Assembly: GCA_902594745.1 (NCBI GenBank)
Contig: CACJNF010000001.1
Location: 1-64,000, forward strand
DNA: 64,000 nt
From: an uncultured Bacteroidota bacterium
Lineage (GTDB): Bacteria > Bacteroidota > Bacteroidia > Flavobacteriales > Flavobacteriaceae
Direction of reading: 5' to 3'
Numbering within the stretch: the stretch's first letter is position 1; the number at the start of each line of letters is the position of its first letter. Both the position numbers and the translations under genes were made by a program. This document shows positions 8,102-16,791 of this stretch, piece by piece. Below the pieces are notes generated by a model. That model was given only the letters and a program-made list of their open reading frames with translations. It did no database searches and was not told the origin of the DNA.

Positions 8102-10468
8102 ATGAAAAAAATACTATTCATTACGCTTATATTTTCAAATCTTGTTTTTTCTCAAAATATTGATTTTGAAGGATTTATGAATTTTTCTTACAGTAATAAT
8201 TCAGGAAAAATCCATCTTGAGATAAATAATCTTGACAAAGAATTTTTATATATAAATTCATTAAGTAGAGGTATTGGTAACAATGATCTGGGGCTAGATA
8301 GAGGTCAACTAGGTAATACTAGAATAGTTTTTTTTACTAAAAGAGGTAATAAAATATTAATGGTTCAACCAAATACTAGATATGTTTCTAATTCTGATAA
8401 CTATCTTGAAAACAAGGCTGTTGAGGAAGCTTTTGCAAGATCCGTTTTATTTTCATTTGAAATAATTGAAGAAAAAAATAATAATTACATAATTGACCTA
8501 ACTCCTCTACTTATTAATGATGCTCATGGTGTTGCGCAAAGATTAAGGTTTTCTAATTCTGGTAATTATTCTTTAAATAAATCAATGTCTGCGATTGAAC
8601 TTGATAGAACAAAAGCCTTTCCAGAAAATATAGAATTTGATGTAATCCTTACTTTTACTGGTAATCCAATGGGAAATCTTGTTAGAAGTGTTACTCCAAC
8701 TGCATCAAATATTACTGTTAATCAACATCATTCTTTTGTTAAACTTCCTGATAACAATTATAAAAAAAGAAAATTTGATCCAAGAAGTGGAAGCAATCCT
8801 TTTATAGTTTATGATTATTCAACTCCAATTGATGAGAAGCTAGAACAAAGGTTTATAGTTAGACATAGATTAAATAAAAAATATCCTGATAAAGAAATAA
8901 GCGAACCAACAGAACCTATCATTTACTATATAGACAATGGTACGCCAGAGCCAGTAAAGTCTGCGCTTATAGAGGGGGGGAATTGGTGGAATCAAGCATT
9001 TGAAAGCGCAGGATATAAAGATGCTTTTAGAATTGAGGTTTTACCTGAAGATGCTGATCCAATGGATGTAAGATATAATCTAATTCAGTGGATTCACAGA
9101 TCAACCAGAGGTTGGAGTTATGGTGCTAGTATTGTTGATCCTAGAACAGGGGAAATCATAAAAGGTCAAGTAAGTTTGGGAAGCTTAAGGGTTAGACAAG
9201 ATTATATGATTCTTAGTGGGCTAATAGACAATCCTAATACAGAAGAAAATAAAAAATTAATAAAAGAAACTTCTTTAGATAGGATTAGACAATTGTCTGC
9301 GCATGAGATTGGACATACTCTTGGTTTTGGTCATAATTTTATTTCCAGTGCTAACGATAGGGTTTCAGTAATGGATTACCCACATCCAAAAATTTCATAT
9401 GTAGATAATCAGATAAATATTGATAATGCATATGCAAAAGATATTGGAGAATGGGATAAAGTAAGTGTTCAATATGCTTATTCTGATTTTTCGGACTCAG
9501 TAAATGAAGATCAGGAGCTTAATAAGATTTTAGATGATGCTGTTGAGAATGGGTTATACTACCTAAGTGATTCTGATTCGAGACCAGTTAGTAGTGCAAA
9601 TCCATACTCTCATTTATGGGATAATGGTGATCTTGCTTACAAAGAGCTTATCAAATTATTAAACGTTAGAAAACAAGCCCTTACTAACCTTGATTTAGAT
9701 AACTTAAGAAATGGAGAACCATACGACAGAATTGAAGATATAATGGTTCCAATATATATGTTGCACAGATATCAAATTGAAGCAGCAGCAAAGGCTATTG
9801 GAGGTATAGATTATCTCTATTATGTTAAAAATAACAGAGGTGATAAAGTAAAGTTTGCTGATAAAGATTTACAGATTAAATCATTAAACTCCCTTCTTAA
9901 AGTAATTGATCCAACTAATCTAACCATTCCTCAAAACTTAATTGAAATTCTAGGTCCTAGGTCTTTTAGGAATCCAAGGACAAGAGAGAACTTTGTCTCA
10001 AATACGGGTGTTGGATTTGATTATATAAATGCCTCAAGTGCAATTATTAATCATGTCTTTACTTATATGTTAAATCCAGAAAGAATAAATAGGGTCCATC
10101 AGCAGAATATGTTTGGAAAAAATATTTTATCTCTTGAAAACTACCTTAGTGAAATTCAGAATTCTGTCTTTAAGAAAATGAAAATGAGTGAATATGAATC
10201 TTCTATTAACAAAAATACTAAATCTTTATTTTTAGATCATTTATTCATGGCTTATAATAATAAGCAAAGTAATGACATCTCTAAATCTAAAATATATTCA
10301 AGAATTAATAGTTTAATGAATTATTTAATGAGAAATAGATCTGAGTATAATGATTTTTTAATTACAAAAATCAATGCCTTTTATGCTAACCCTAATCAAT
10401 ATATTCCGATTGAAAAGACTAAAACTCCAGATGGATCTCCAATTGGAGATTTTTCATGTGATTACTAG
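8102..10468 (+). CDS. Secreted zinc-dependent metalloprotease (metzincin, DUF4953-type)
   Basis: A 788-residue exported protein with a signal peptide (MKKILFITLIFSNLVFSQ). The zinc site is a full metzincin motif, HEIGHTLGFGH at residues 401-411, with a Met-turn SVMDYPH (Met424) downstream. The arrangement, with an N-terminal beta-rich region of about 250 residues and the peptidase domain in the middle, is that of the large Bacteroidota 'zinc-dependent metalloprotease' family with DUF5117/DUF5118/DUF4953 domains. There is no type IX secretion C-terminal domain, and it ends in GDFSCDY. It is divergent from prfB across a 57-bp gap that holds TATATTTC, a one-mismatch -7 element. The natural substrate is unknown. 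Confidence 0.85.
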   Translation: MKKILFITLIFSNLVFSQNIDFEGFMNFSYSNNSGKIHLEINNLDKEFLYINSLSRGIGNNDLGLDRGQLGNTRIVFFTKRGNKILMVQPNTRYVSNSDNYLENKAVEEAFARSVLFSFEIIEEKNNNYIIDLTPLLINDAHGVAQRLRFSNSGNYSLNKSMSAIELDRTKAFPENIEFDVILTFTGNPMGNLVRSVTPTASNITVNQHHSFVKLPDNNYKKRKFDPRSGSNPFIVYDYSTPIDEKLEQRFIVRHRLNKKYPDKEISEPTEPIIYYIDNGTPEPVKSALIEGGNWWNQAFESAGYKDAFRIEVLPEDADPMDVRYNLIQWIHRSTRGWSYGASIVDPRTGEIIKGQVSLGSLRVRQDYMILSGLIDNPNTEENKKLIKETSLDRIRQLSAHEIGHTLGFGHNFISSANDRVSVMDYPHPKISYVDNQINIDNAYAKDIGEWDKVSVQYAYSDFSDSVNEDQELNKILDDAVENGLYYLSDSDSRPVSSANPYSHLWDNGDLAYKELIKLLNVRKQALTNLDLDNLRNGEPYDRIEDIMVPIYMLHRYQIEAAAKAIGGIDYLYYVKNNRGDKVKFADKDLQIKSLNSLLKVIDPTNLTIPQNLIEILGPRSFRNPRTRENFVSNTGVGFDYINASSAIINHVFTYMLNPERINRVHQQNMFGKNILSLENYLSEIQNSVFKKMKMSEYESSINKNTKSLFLDHLFMAYNNKQSNDISKSKIYSRINSLMNYLMRNRSEYNDFLITKINAFYANPNQYIPIEKTKTPDGSPIGDFSCDY

Positions 10469-10479
10469 TTATTTTTAAT

Positions 10480-10487
10480 TAAATTTG
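10480..10487 (+). promoter_or_regulatory. Promoter-like -7 element TAAATTTG
   Basis: An exact TAnnTTTG match lies 20 bp before the ATG at 10508. It overlaps a possible GTG start at 10487, so if it is the promoter, the downstream gene must begin at 10508 or later. No convincing -33 element is seen. Confidence 0.4.
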
Positions 10488-10507
10488 TGCATTATTTCCA
10501 TGATCTA

Positions 10508-11548
10508 ATGCCTTCTAATAATAAACCTTTTAATAATATTTTAGAGCTTATAGGTAATACTCCATTAATTAGACTAAATGAGGTTACAAAAAATTTTAAA
10601 GGGACATACTTTACAAAGTTTGAGGGGTTTAATCCAGGTCACTCTAATAAAGATAGAATTGCTCTTCATATAATTAATCAAGCTGAAAATAAAGGTATTT
10701 TAAAGAAGGGTAGCACTATAATTGAAACAACATCTGGTAATACTGGTTTTAGCTTAGCTTTAGTTTCATTACTTAAAGGATATAAATGTATTTTGGCTGT
10801 AAGCTCTAAGGCATCTAAAGATAAAATTAATATGTTGAAATGCTTGGGTGCTGAAATTTATGTTTGTCCTTCAAATGTATCATCTGATGATCCAAGGTCT
10901 TATTATGAGGTTGCAAAGAGGTTAACTAATGAAATTAAAGGCTCTGTATATATTAATCAATATTTCAATGATTTGAACGTTGAAGCTCACTATCAAACTA
11001 CTGGTCCAGAAATTTGGAGTCAGACAAATGGAGAAATTACCCACCTAATTGCTTGCAGTGGAACTGGAGGTACTATATCGGGAATAGGTAGATTTTTAAA
11101 AGAAAAAAATAATGATATAAAAATTATTGGTGTTGATGCATATGGTTCAATTTTAAAAAAATACCATGAAACGGGTGAAATTGATCCAAATGAAATTTAC
11201 TCATATAGGATAGAAGGACTTGGTAAAAACATTGTACCTTCTGCTACTGATTTTAAAATTATCGATAAGTTTGTAAAAGTTACGGATTCAGATAGTGCTC
11301 ATATGGCCAGAGAGATAACTTTAAATGAAGGATTGTTTGTTGGATATACTTCAGGTGCAGCTTTTCAAGCAACAAAAATACTAAATGATGAAAATGAATT
11401 TGATCATTCAAGTTATGTTGTAATTGTTTTTCCTGACCATGGTTCCAGGTATTTAAGTAAAATATATTCTGATGAATGGATGAACAATCAAGGTTTTTAT
11501 GACTCCAGTTTTTATCAACCCAAAAAAAATTCAATTAATTATATATAA
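10508..11548 (+). CDS. Cysteine synthase-like PLP-dependent enzyme (possible cysteate synthase)
   Basis: A fold-type II PLP enzyme of 346 residues from the ATG at 10508; an in-frame GTG at 10487 would add seven residues but overlaps a promoter-like box. The Schiff-base lysine is Lys48 in [11 protein letters not shown]. The phosphate-side loop TTSGNTG and the PLP-phosphate loop SGTGGTISG are both present. It resembles cysteine synthases and cystathionine beta-synthases, but the NPGHSNKDR motif differs from the usual NPxGSxKDR. Five bases downstream begins an alpha-oxoamine synthase. In Bacteroidota that make sulfonolipids, a PLP synthase supplying cysteate is paired with a cysteate:acyl transferase, so a cysteate-forming role is plausible; ordinary cysteine synthesis is the alternative. 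Confidence 0.75.
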   Translation: MPSNNKPFNNILELIGNTPLIRLNEVTKNFKGTYFTKFEGFNPGHSNKDRIALHIINQAENKGILKKGSTIIETTSGNTGFSLALVSLLKGYKCILAVSSKASKDKINMLKCLGAEIYVCPSNVSSDDPRSYYEVAKRLTNEIKGSVYINQYFNDLNVEAHYQTTGPEIWSQTNGEITHLIACSGTGGTISGIGRFLKEKNNDIKIIGVDAYGSILKKYHETGEIDPNEIYSYRIEGLGKNIVPSATDFKIIDKFVKVTDSDSAHMAREITLNEGLFVGYTSGAAFQATKILNDENEFDHSSYVVIVFPDHGSRYLSKIYSDEWMNNQGFYDSSFYQPKKNSINYI

Positions 11549-11553
11549 TTTAT

Positions 11554-12810
11554 ATGCAAGATTTATTTGAGAAAATATATAAAAATAAAGGTCCTCTAGG
11601 TAAATGGGCATCTATTGCCGAAGGCTACTTTGTTTTTCCTAAACTAGAAGGTCCAATTTCTAATAGAATGATGTTCAATGGTAAAGAAGTTATTACCTGG
11701 AGTGTAAATGATTATTTAGGATTAGCAAATAATCCAGAGGTAAGAGAAGTTGATGCTAAAGCTGCTGAGGAGTACGGGAGCGCTTATCCCATGGGAGCAA
11801 GAATGATGTCTGGTCATACTAATCTTCATGAAAAATTAGAATCTGAACTTGCTAAATTTGTTTCAAAGGAATCTGCATACCTTCTTAATTTTGGATACCA
11901 AGGAATCCTTTCCACTATAGATACTTTAGTAACTAAAAATGATATTATTGTTTATGATATTGATTCTCACGCATGTATAATTGATGGAGTTAGGCTTCAC
12001 CTTGGTAAGCGATTCACATATCAACATAATGACATGAAAAGTTTAGAAAAAAACCTTGAAAGAGCTACTAGACTTGCTGAGCAAACAGGTGGAGGAGTAC
12101 TAGTAATTTCTGAAGGAGTTTTTGGAATGAGGGGGGAGCAAGGAAAATTAAAAGAAATAGTTGCATTGAAAGATAAATTTAAATTTAGACTTCTTGTGGA
12201 TGATGCTCACGGTTTTGGAACGTTAGGAAAAACTGGTGCAGGAGCAGGTGAGGAGCAGGGCGTTCAAGATCAAATTGATGTGTATTTTGCAACTTTTGCT
12301 AAATCACTAGCTTCAACTGGTGCTTTTATTGCAGGTGATTCTGAAATAATTGAATTCTTGAAATATAATATGCGATCACAAATGTTTGCAAAATCTCTTC
12401 AGATGCAATTAGTTATAGGTGCACTTAAAAGACTCGAATTAATTAGGACTAGACCTGAGTTTAAACAAAAACTTTGGGAAAATGTTAATTTACTTCAATC
12501 TGGTTTAAAGGAAAGGGGTTTTGATATTGGTTCAACACAAAGTTGTGTTACTCCAGTATACCTAAAGGGTAGTATTCCTGAAGCAATGGCTCTAGTTAAA
12601 GATTTAAGAGAAAATTATCATATTTTTTGTTCAATTGTTGTATATCCGGTTATTCCAAAGGGATTAATTCTGCTTAGACTAATTCCGACTGCTTCACACA
12701 ATATTAATGATATTAATGAAACTCTTGATGCATTCTCTTCGATTAGAAAAAAACTTGAAAAAGGTGTTTATAAGCAAGCATCTAGGGGAATAGAAGAGTC
12801 AGTTGACTAA
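11554..12810 (+). CDS. Alpha-oxoamine synthase (serine palmitoyltransferase/cysteate acyltransferase type)
   Basis: A 418-residue fold-type I PLP enzyme of the alpha-oxoamine synthase family, which also includes serine palmitoyltransferase, KBL and BioF. Visible residues are His139 (IDSHACIIDG) stacking on PLP, the VDDAHGFGTLG motif (Asp216/His219), and the Schiff-base Lys250 in TFAKSLAS. The family condenses an amino acid with an acyl thioester, releasing CO2. The neighbour 5 bp upstream is a cysteine synthase-like enzyme, which suggests cysteate as the amino acid and a sulfonolipid (capnine-type) base as the product. Serine (sphingolipid) is the main alternative. The stop codon TAA is shared within CTAA with the TAG of convergent dnaN. 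Confidence 0.85.
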   Translation: MQDLFEKIYKNKGPLGKWASIAEGYFVFPKLEGPISNRMMFNGKEVITWSVNDYLGLANNPEVREVDAKAAEEYGSAYPMGARMMSGHTNLHEKLESELAKFVSKESAYLLNFGYQGILSTIDTLVTKNDIIVYDIDSHACIIDGVRLHLGKRFTYQHNDMKSLEKNLERATRLAEQTGGGVLVISEGVFGMRGEQGKLKEIVALKDKFKFRLLVDDAHGFGTLGKTGAGAGEEQGVQDQIDVYFATFAKSLASTGAFIAGDSEIIEFLKYNMRSQMFAKSLQMQLVIGALKRLELIRTRPEFKQKLWENVNLLQSGLKERGFDIGSTQSCVTPVYLKGSIPEAMALVKDLRENYHIFCSIVVYPVIPKGLILLRLIPTASHNINDINETLDAFSSIRKKLEKGVYKQASRGIEESVD

Positions 12811-13928
12811 TCATTTAGCATTACTGGCATTACAAGCATAGTTATTGATTCTTTTGAAGAATCTTTTCCATTTACTGGCCTTATAATACCTGCTCTGTTC
12901 GGATGAGACATTGAGAGTGTGATGGTTTCAGAATCTAAATTATTAAGCATTTCAATTAAAAACTTTGAATTAAATCCAATTTGAATATCATCACCTGAAT
13001 ACTCACACTCTAGATTTTCATCTGCTTTATTACTAAAGTCAAAGTCTTCAGCACTAATATTTAAGAGAGATCCTGCAAGTTTAATCCTAATTTGATTTGT
13101 TGTCTTATTAGAGAAAATACTAACTCTTCGAACAGAATTTAAGAAAAGCTCTCTATCAATTGTGAGTACGTTGGGATTATCTTTTGGAATAACAGCTTCA
13201 TAATTAGGAAACTTACCATCAATTAGCCTTGAAGTAATTGAACTTTTTCCAAAAATAAATTTTGCATTAGAGTCATTATGCTGAATAGTTATTTCAGAAT
13301 CATGTGTCTGAAGAATTCCTTTAAGTATTTGCAAAGGTTTTTTAGGCATAATAAATTCAGATACTTCTTTAGAGTTATACTCAGATGTTTCAAACTTCAC
13401 TAGTTTATGAGCGTCGGTTGCAACAAACTTTAAGGATTCGCTATTAAATTGAAAAAAGACTCCACTCATAACAGGTCTGAGGTCATCTGTTCCAGAAGCA
13501 AAGATTGTTGAATTTATTGCATTACCTAGATCAACTCCATTAATTATAGTTTCATGTGCATCTAAAATTTCAATTTGTTTTGGAAATTCTCCACCTTCTA
13601 AGTAGGCAAGAGAATATTTTCCATTACTTGCGCTAATCTCAATAGTATTATTTTCAGTTTTTATAAATGTCAACGGTTGATCTGAAAATGTCTTCAGAAT
13701 ATCTATTAATAGTTTAGCAGAGATTGCCACTTTATCTGAAGATTGAGACTCAATATCAATCTCTGAAGTCATTGTAGACTCAAGATCTGATGAACTAATC
13801 TTAAGTTTATTATTATCTACTTCAAATAAAAAATTATCAAGGATAGGAATTGTATTTGAAGAATTAATTACTCCCCCTAGAATTTGGAGTTCTTTGTACA
13901 AAATCGATGATGAAACAATAAACTTCAT
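12807..13928 (-). CDS. dnaN: DNA polymerase III beta sliding clamp
   Basis: A 373-residue protein matching the three-domain clamp. Recognisable segments are MKFIVSSSILYKELQIL at the start, ASGTDDLRPVMSGVFF and FVATDAHKLVKFE in the middle domain, and a C-terminal end PVMLND in place of the usual 'MPMR' type. Two copies form a ring around DNA that tethers the polymerase. It is isolated from dnaA and recF here, so this is not the classical dnaA-dnaN origin region. A -7-like element TATATTTG lies 11 bp upstream of the start. Confidence 0.97.
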   Translation of the reverse strand: MKFIVSSSILYKELQILGGVINSSNTIPILDNFLFEVDNNKLKISSSDLESTMTSEIDIESQSSDKVAISAKLLIDILKTFSDQPLTFIKTENNTIEISASNGKYSLAYLEGGEFPKQIEILDAHETIINGVDLGNAINSTIFASGTDDLRPVMSGVFFQFNSESLKFVATDAHKLVKFETSEYNSKEVSEFIMPKKPLQILKGILQTHDSEITIQHNDSNAKFIFGKSSITSRLIDGKFPNYEAVIPKDNPNVLTIDRELFLNSVRRVSIFSNKTTNQIRIKLAGSLLNISAEDFDFSNKADENLECEYSGDDIQIGFNSKFLIEMLNNLDSETITLSMSHPNRAGIIRPVNGKDSSKESITMLVMPVMLND

Positions 13929-13939
13929 GTGTTTTTTTT

Positions 13940-13947
13940 CAAATATA
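13940..13947 (-). promoter_or_regulatory. Promoter-like -7 element TATATTTG upstream of dnaN
   Basis: An exact TAnnTTTG match on the minus strand, ending 11 bp before the dnaN ATG, followed by an A-rich leader. No good -33 element is visible. Confidence 0.4.
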
Positions 13948-14006
13948 TTTATTTGATATTATAAATCTTATAATTACTCATAAAAGTTATCTACCAAATA
14001 CAAACA

Positions 14007-14834
14007 CTAAAAATAAATACTTACAGGATCTCGATAATTTAGTCCAAATAAGGTGCTAGCACTTCCAACTGTCTGGGGATTACTTTTATAAATACTTAAT
14101 TGCAGGTAGCCAAGACTATTAAATATTGCCATCTTTTTTCCATCTTCTTCTCGATCTTTTTTATCTAGGCTGAAATCAATTGCATCAGAGTAATTATTAT
14201 AAATTTTTGTGAACTTAACGTTTCTTGCATTTATTGTAAAGGATCTAGTTTTTGAAATCTCTTTAAATAACTTCTCAGTAATATTTGTTATAACATTGCC
14301 ATAGTTGTCTATATAAATTACACTGCCTATAATTTGATTTTGTTCTTGGTTTACGACAGGTCTTAAATTTTTAATCTCCTTGATTTTATTGATTTTTGAC
14401 CCAACAACATTTAAAGGTCCAGATCTTAAAATATGTCCTAATACCTTAACAAATAAATCATCTGAAGATATTTTATAATTAAAGCTATTATGTAAATTAA
14501 TTTCAAAAATATTTTCTGGAATAATATCCTTAAAAATTAAAGAAAATACTCCATTATCAGCACCAATAAAAAATGATTCTTCATGCTTGATTACTATATG
14601 TTTATTTTCAGGAGTAAGTTCTGAATCTACACAGATCATATGAATTGTGCCTTTTGGAAAGTTTTTGTGTGCTCCTTCAAGAATATACCCAGCTTCAGTT
14701 AAATTAAATGGGCTAATATTATGAGATATATCTATAATTTCTGCTGAATCAATTTCTGAAACTATTTTTGCTTTTAATGAACTAACAAAATAGTCCTTAT
14801 TTCCATAATCTGTAGTTAAGGTTATGATAGACAT
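14007..14834 (-). CDS. SAM hydrolase/halogenase family protein (DUF62, S-adenosyl-L-methionine hydroxide adenosyltransferase)
   Basis: A 275-residue protein of the DUF62 family. It begins with LTTDYGNKDYFVSSLKAKI and has the C-terminal-domain signature YIDNYGNVITNI. Most members hydrolyse S-adenosylmethionine to adenosine and methionine using water; true chlorinases and fluorinases are rare and carry extra loops that I do not see. The gene sits between dnaN (same strand, 78 bp away) and the divergent phoH gene, an arrangement often seen in flavobacteria. Hydrolase activity is a family inference. Confidence 0.85.
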   Translation of the reverse strand: MSIITLTTDYGNKDYFVSSLKAKIVSEIDSAEIIDISHNISPFNLTEAGYILEGAHKNFPKGTIHMICVDSELTPENKHIVIKHEESFFIGADNGVFSLIFKDIIPENIFEINLHNSFNYKISSDDLFVKVLGHILRSGPLNVVGSKINKIKEIKNLRPVVNQEQNQIIGSVIYIDNYGNVITNITEKLFKEISKTRSFTINARNVKFTKIYNNYSDAIDFSLDKKDREEDGKKMAIFNSLGYLQLSIYKSNPQTVGSASTLFGLNYRDPVSIYF

Positions 14835-14863
14835 TAATTAAGATAAACTTTATAAATTTTATG

Positions 14864-14871
14864 TAAATTTG
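14864..14871 (+). promoter_or_regulatory. Promoter-like -7 element TAAATTTG upstream of phoH-like gene
   Basis: An exact TAnnTTTG match 41 bp upstream of the TTG start of the PhoH-like gene, in the 78-bp divergent spacer. It would give a leader of about 35 nt. Confidence 0.35.
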
Positions 14872-14912
14872 GATTAAATAATCTACTATAACAAATTTTT
14901 AAATTAAATCTA

Positions 14913-15842
14913 TTGAGTGAGCTAGAATTTGAACTAACTGATGTTGATCCGCAAAACTTTTTCTCAAGAGATAATTTAAATTCTTTAAAATCTAGTTTCC
15001 CAAAACTTAAACTGGTTCAAAGAGGACAAACTATTAAGGCCCTTGGTGAAAAAAGTGAATTAAAGTTATTTGATAATAAATTTAGAACTCTATTAAATTA
15101 CTACTCAGATTATAATAATATAGATCCAGATGTAATAAATGATATTGTTGTTAAGGACATAAAATTTAATGGTGACAAACCTTCACTAATTTTACATGGA
15201 GTTTCCGGTAAACCTATATTAGCTAAAACCACAAATCAAAAAAAACTTCATAAGTCTATTTTAGATAATGACTTAATATTTGCAATTGGTCCAGCAGGTA
15301 CAGGAAAAACTTACACTGGTGTTGCGATGGCTGTAAAAGCTCTAAAAGAGAAAGAAATTAAAAAAATTATATTAACAAGACCTGCAGTTGAAGCTGGAGA
15401 AAATTTAGGCTATCTCCCAGGAGATTTAAAAGAAAAGCTTGATCCGTATATGCAACCTCTTTATGATGCTCTTAGAGATATGATTCCAGTTAACAAGCTA
15501 CAGAAATTTCTTGAAGATAGGACAATTGAGATTGCTCCTTTAGCATTTATGAGGGGAAGAACATTGGATAATGCTTTTGTGATTTTAGATGAAGCACAAA
15601 ATACAACTAATGCTCAAATGAAAATGTTTTTAACTAGAATGGGTATGAATGCTAAATTTATGGTTACTGGAGATCCTGGTCAAATAGATCTTCCAAGAAA
15701 AGTAAGTTCTGGATTAAAAGATGCAATTAAGATACTTTCAAGAAAGAAGGGTATTGATATAATCTATCTTGATGATAAAGATGTAATTAGGCACCCTATA
15801 GTTAAAAAAGTTATCGATGCATATAGTAATATTGAAAAATAA
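14913..15842 (+). CDS. PhoH family ATPase
   Basis: A 309-residue cytosolic P-loop ATPase of the PhoH/PhoL type. The Walker A motif GPAGTGKT occupies about residues 126-133, followed by LTRPAVEAGENLGYLPGD, Walker B VILDEAQNTT and TGDPGQIDLP. The family is linked to RNA metabolism and ribosome-associated functions, often near ybeY, but that neighbour is not present here. Translation starts at a TTG (MSELEFEL). The following purC gene starts 7 bp after the stop, so the two are probably cotranscribed. Confidence 0.93.
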   Translation: MSELEFELTDVDPQNFFSRDNLNSLKSSFPKLKLVQRGQTIKALGEKSELKLFDNKFRTLLNYYSDYNNIDPDVINDIVVKDIKFNGDKPSLILHGVSGKPILAKTTNQKKLHKSILDNDLIFAIGPAGTGKTYTGVAMAVKALKEKEIKKIILTRPAVEAGENLGYLPGDLKEKLDPYMQPLYDALRDMIPVNKLQKFLEDRTIEIAPLAFMRGRTLDNAFVILDEAQNTTNAQMKMFLTRMGMNAKFMVTGDPGQIDLPRKVSSGLKDAIKILSRKKGIDIIYLDDKDVIRHPIVKKVIDAYSNIEK

Positions 15843-15849
15843 ATAGGTT

Positions 15850-16791
15850 TTGAATACAATTTTTAAAACAGATTTTAATCTTCCTGGTCAAATATCCAAA
15901 TATGAAGGTAAAGTAAGAGATGTATACTCTCTAGAAGGTGACATATTGGTTGTTATTGCATCTGATAGAATTTCTGCATTTGACATTGTCATGCCTAAAC
16001 CAATTCCATTTAAAGGTCAAGTGTTAAATCAAATTTCAGTTGATATGTTAAAGTCCACTGAAGATATAATTCAAAATTGGCTTATATCATCTCCTGATCC
16101 AAATGTTTCAATTGGCAGAAAACTCAAACCTATTAAAGTAGAGATGGTTATTAGAGGCTACTTAAGTGGTCATTCTGATAGATTGTACAGATCTGGTAAG
16201 AGAAGCATTTGTGGAGTTAATTTACCAAGTGGATTAGCATCAAATCAAAAATTTGATAAGCCTATAATTACTCCAAGTACAAAAGCTGATTTTGGTCATG
16301 ATGAAGATATATCTAAATCTGATATAATTAAAAAAGGTATTTTAACATTAGATCAATACGAAGAAATAGAGAATATAACTTATAAGCTATTTAAGAGAGG
16401 CACAGAAATAGCAAAAAAAAGAGGATTAATTCTAGTAGATACAAAGTATGAATTTGGATATGATTCCAAAGATAATCTTTGCTTAATTGACGAAATTCAC
16501 ACTCCTGATTCCTCTAGATATTTTTATGAAGACACATATGAAGATTATATGAGTAGGGGAGAAACCCCCAAACAATTATCTAAAGAATTTTTCCGTCAGT
16601 GGTTAATAAAAAATGATTTTCAAGGAAAAGAAGGTCAAGAACTTCCTGAAATTTCTGATAATGTTGTAAGGGATGTTTCCAAAAGATATATAGAACTTTT
16701 TGATAAAATAACTGGCAGCAGCTTTAAGCCAAGAAATTCTAATGATATAATTTCAGATCTGAAAGAAAATATAATTTCAGCTATATCCTAG
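15850..16791 (+). CDS. purC: Phosphoribosylaminoimidazole-succinocarboxamide synthase
   Basis: A 313-residue SAICAR synthetase, of the longer form found in Bacteroidota and eukaryotes rather than the ~240-residue enterobacterial form. Visible motifs are YEGKVRDVYSLEGD (nucleotide-binding hairpin), ASDRISAFDIVMP, VEMVIRGYLSGH and LIDEIHTPDSSRYF. It couples aspartate to CAIR with ATP in purine synthesis. The start is a TTG codon (MNTIFKTDF). The TAG stop shares a CTAG palindrome with the TAG of the convergent M20 peptidase gene. Confidence 0.97.
   Translation: MNTIFKTDFNLPGQISKYEGKVRDVYSLEGDILVVIASDRISAFDIVMPKPIPFKGQVLNQISVDMLKSTEDIIQNWLISSPDPNVSIGRKLKPIKVEMVIRGYLSGHSDRLYRSGKRSICGVNLPSGLASNQKFDKPIITPSTKADFGHDEDISKSDIIKKGILTLDQYEEIENITYKLFKRGTEIAKKRGLILVDTKYEFGYDSKDNLCLIDEIHTPDSSRYFYEDTYEDYMSRGETPKQLSKEFFRQWLIKNDFQGKEGQELPEISDNVVRDVSKRYIELFDKITGSSFKPRNSNDIISDLKENIISAIS

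Noticed and set aside
12807-14834. dnaN region as a replication origin
   Set aside because: No dnaA, recF, gyrB or DnaA-box cluster is present; dnaN is followed by unrelated genes.
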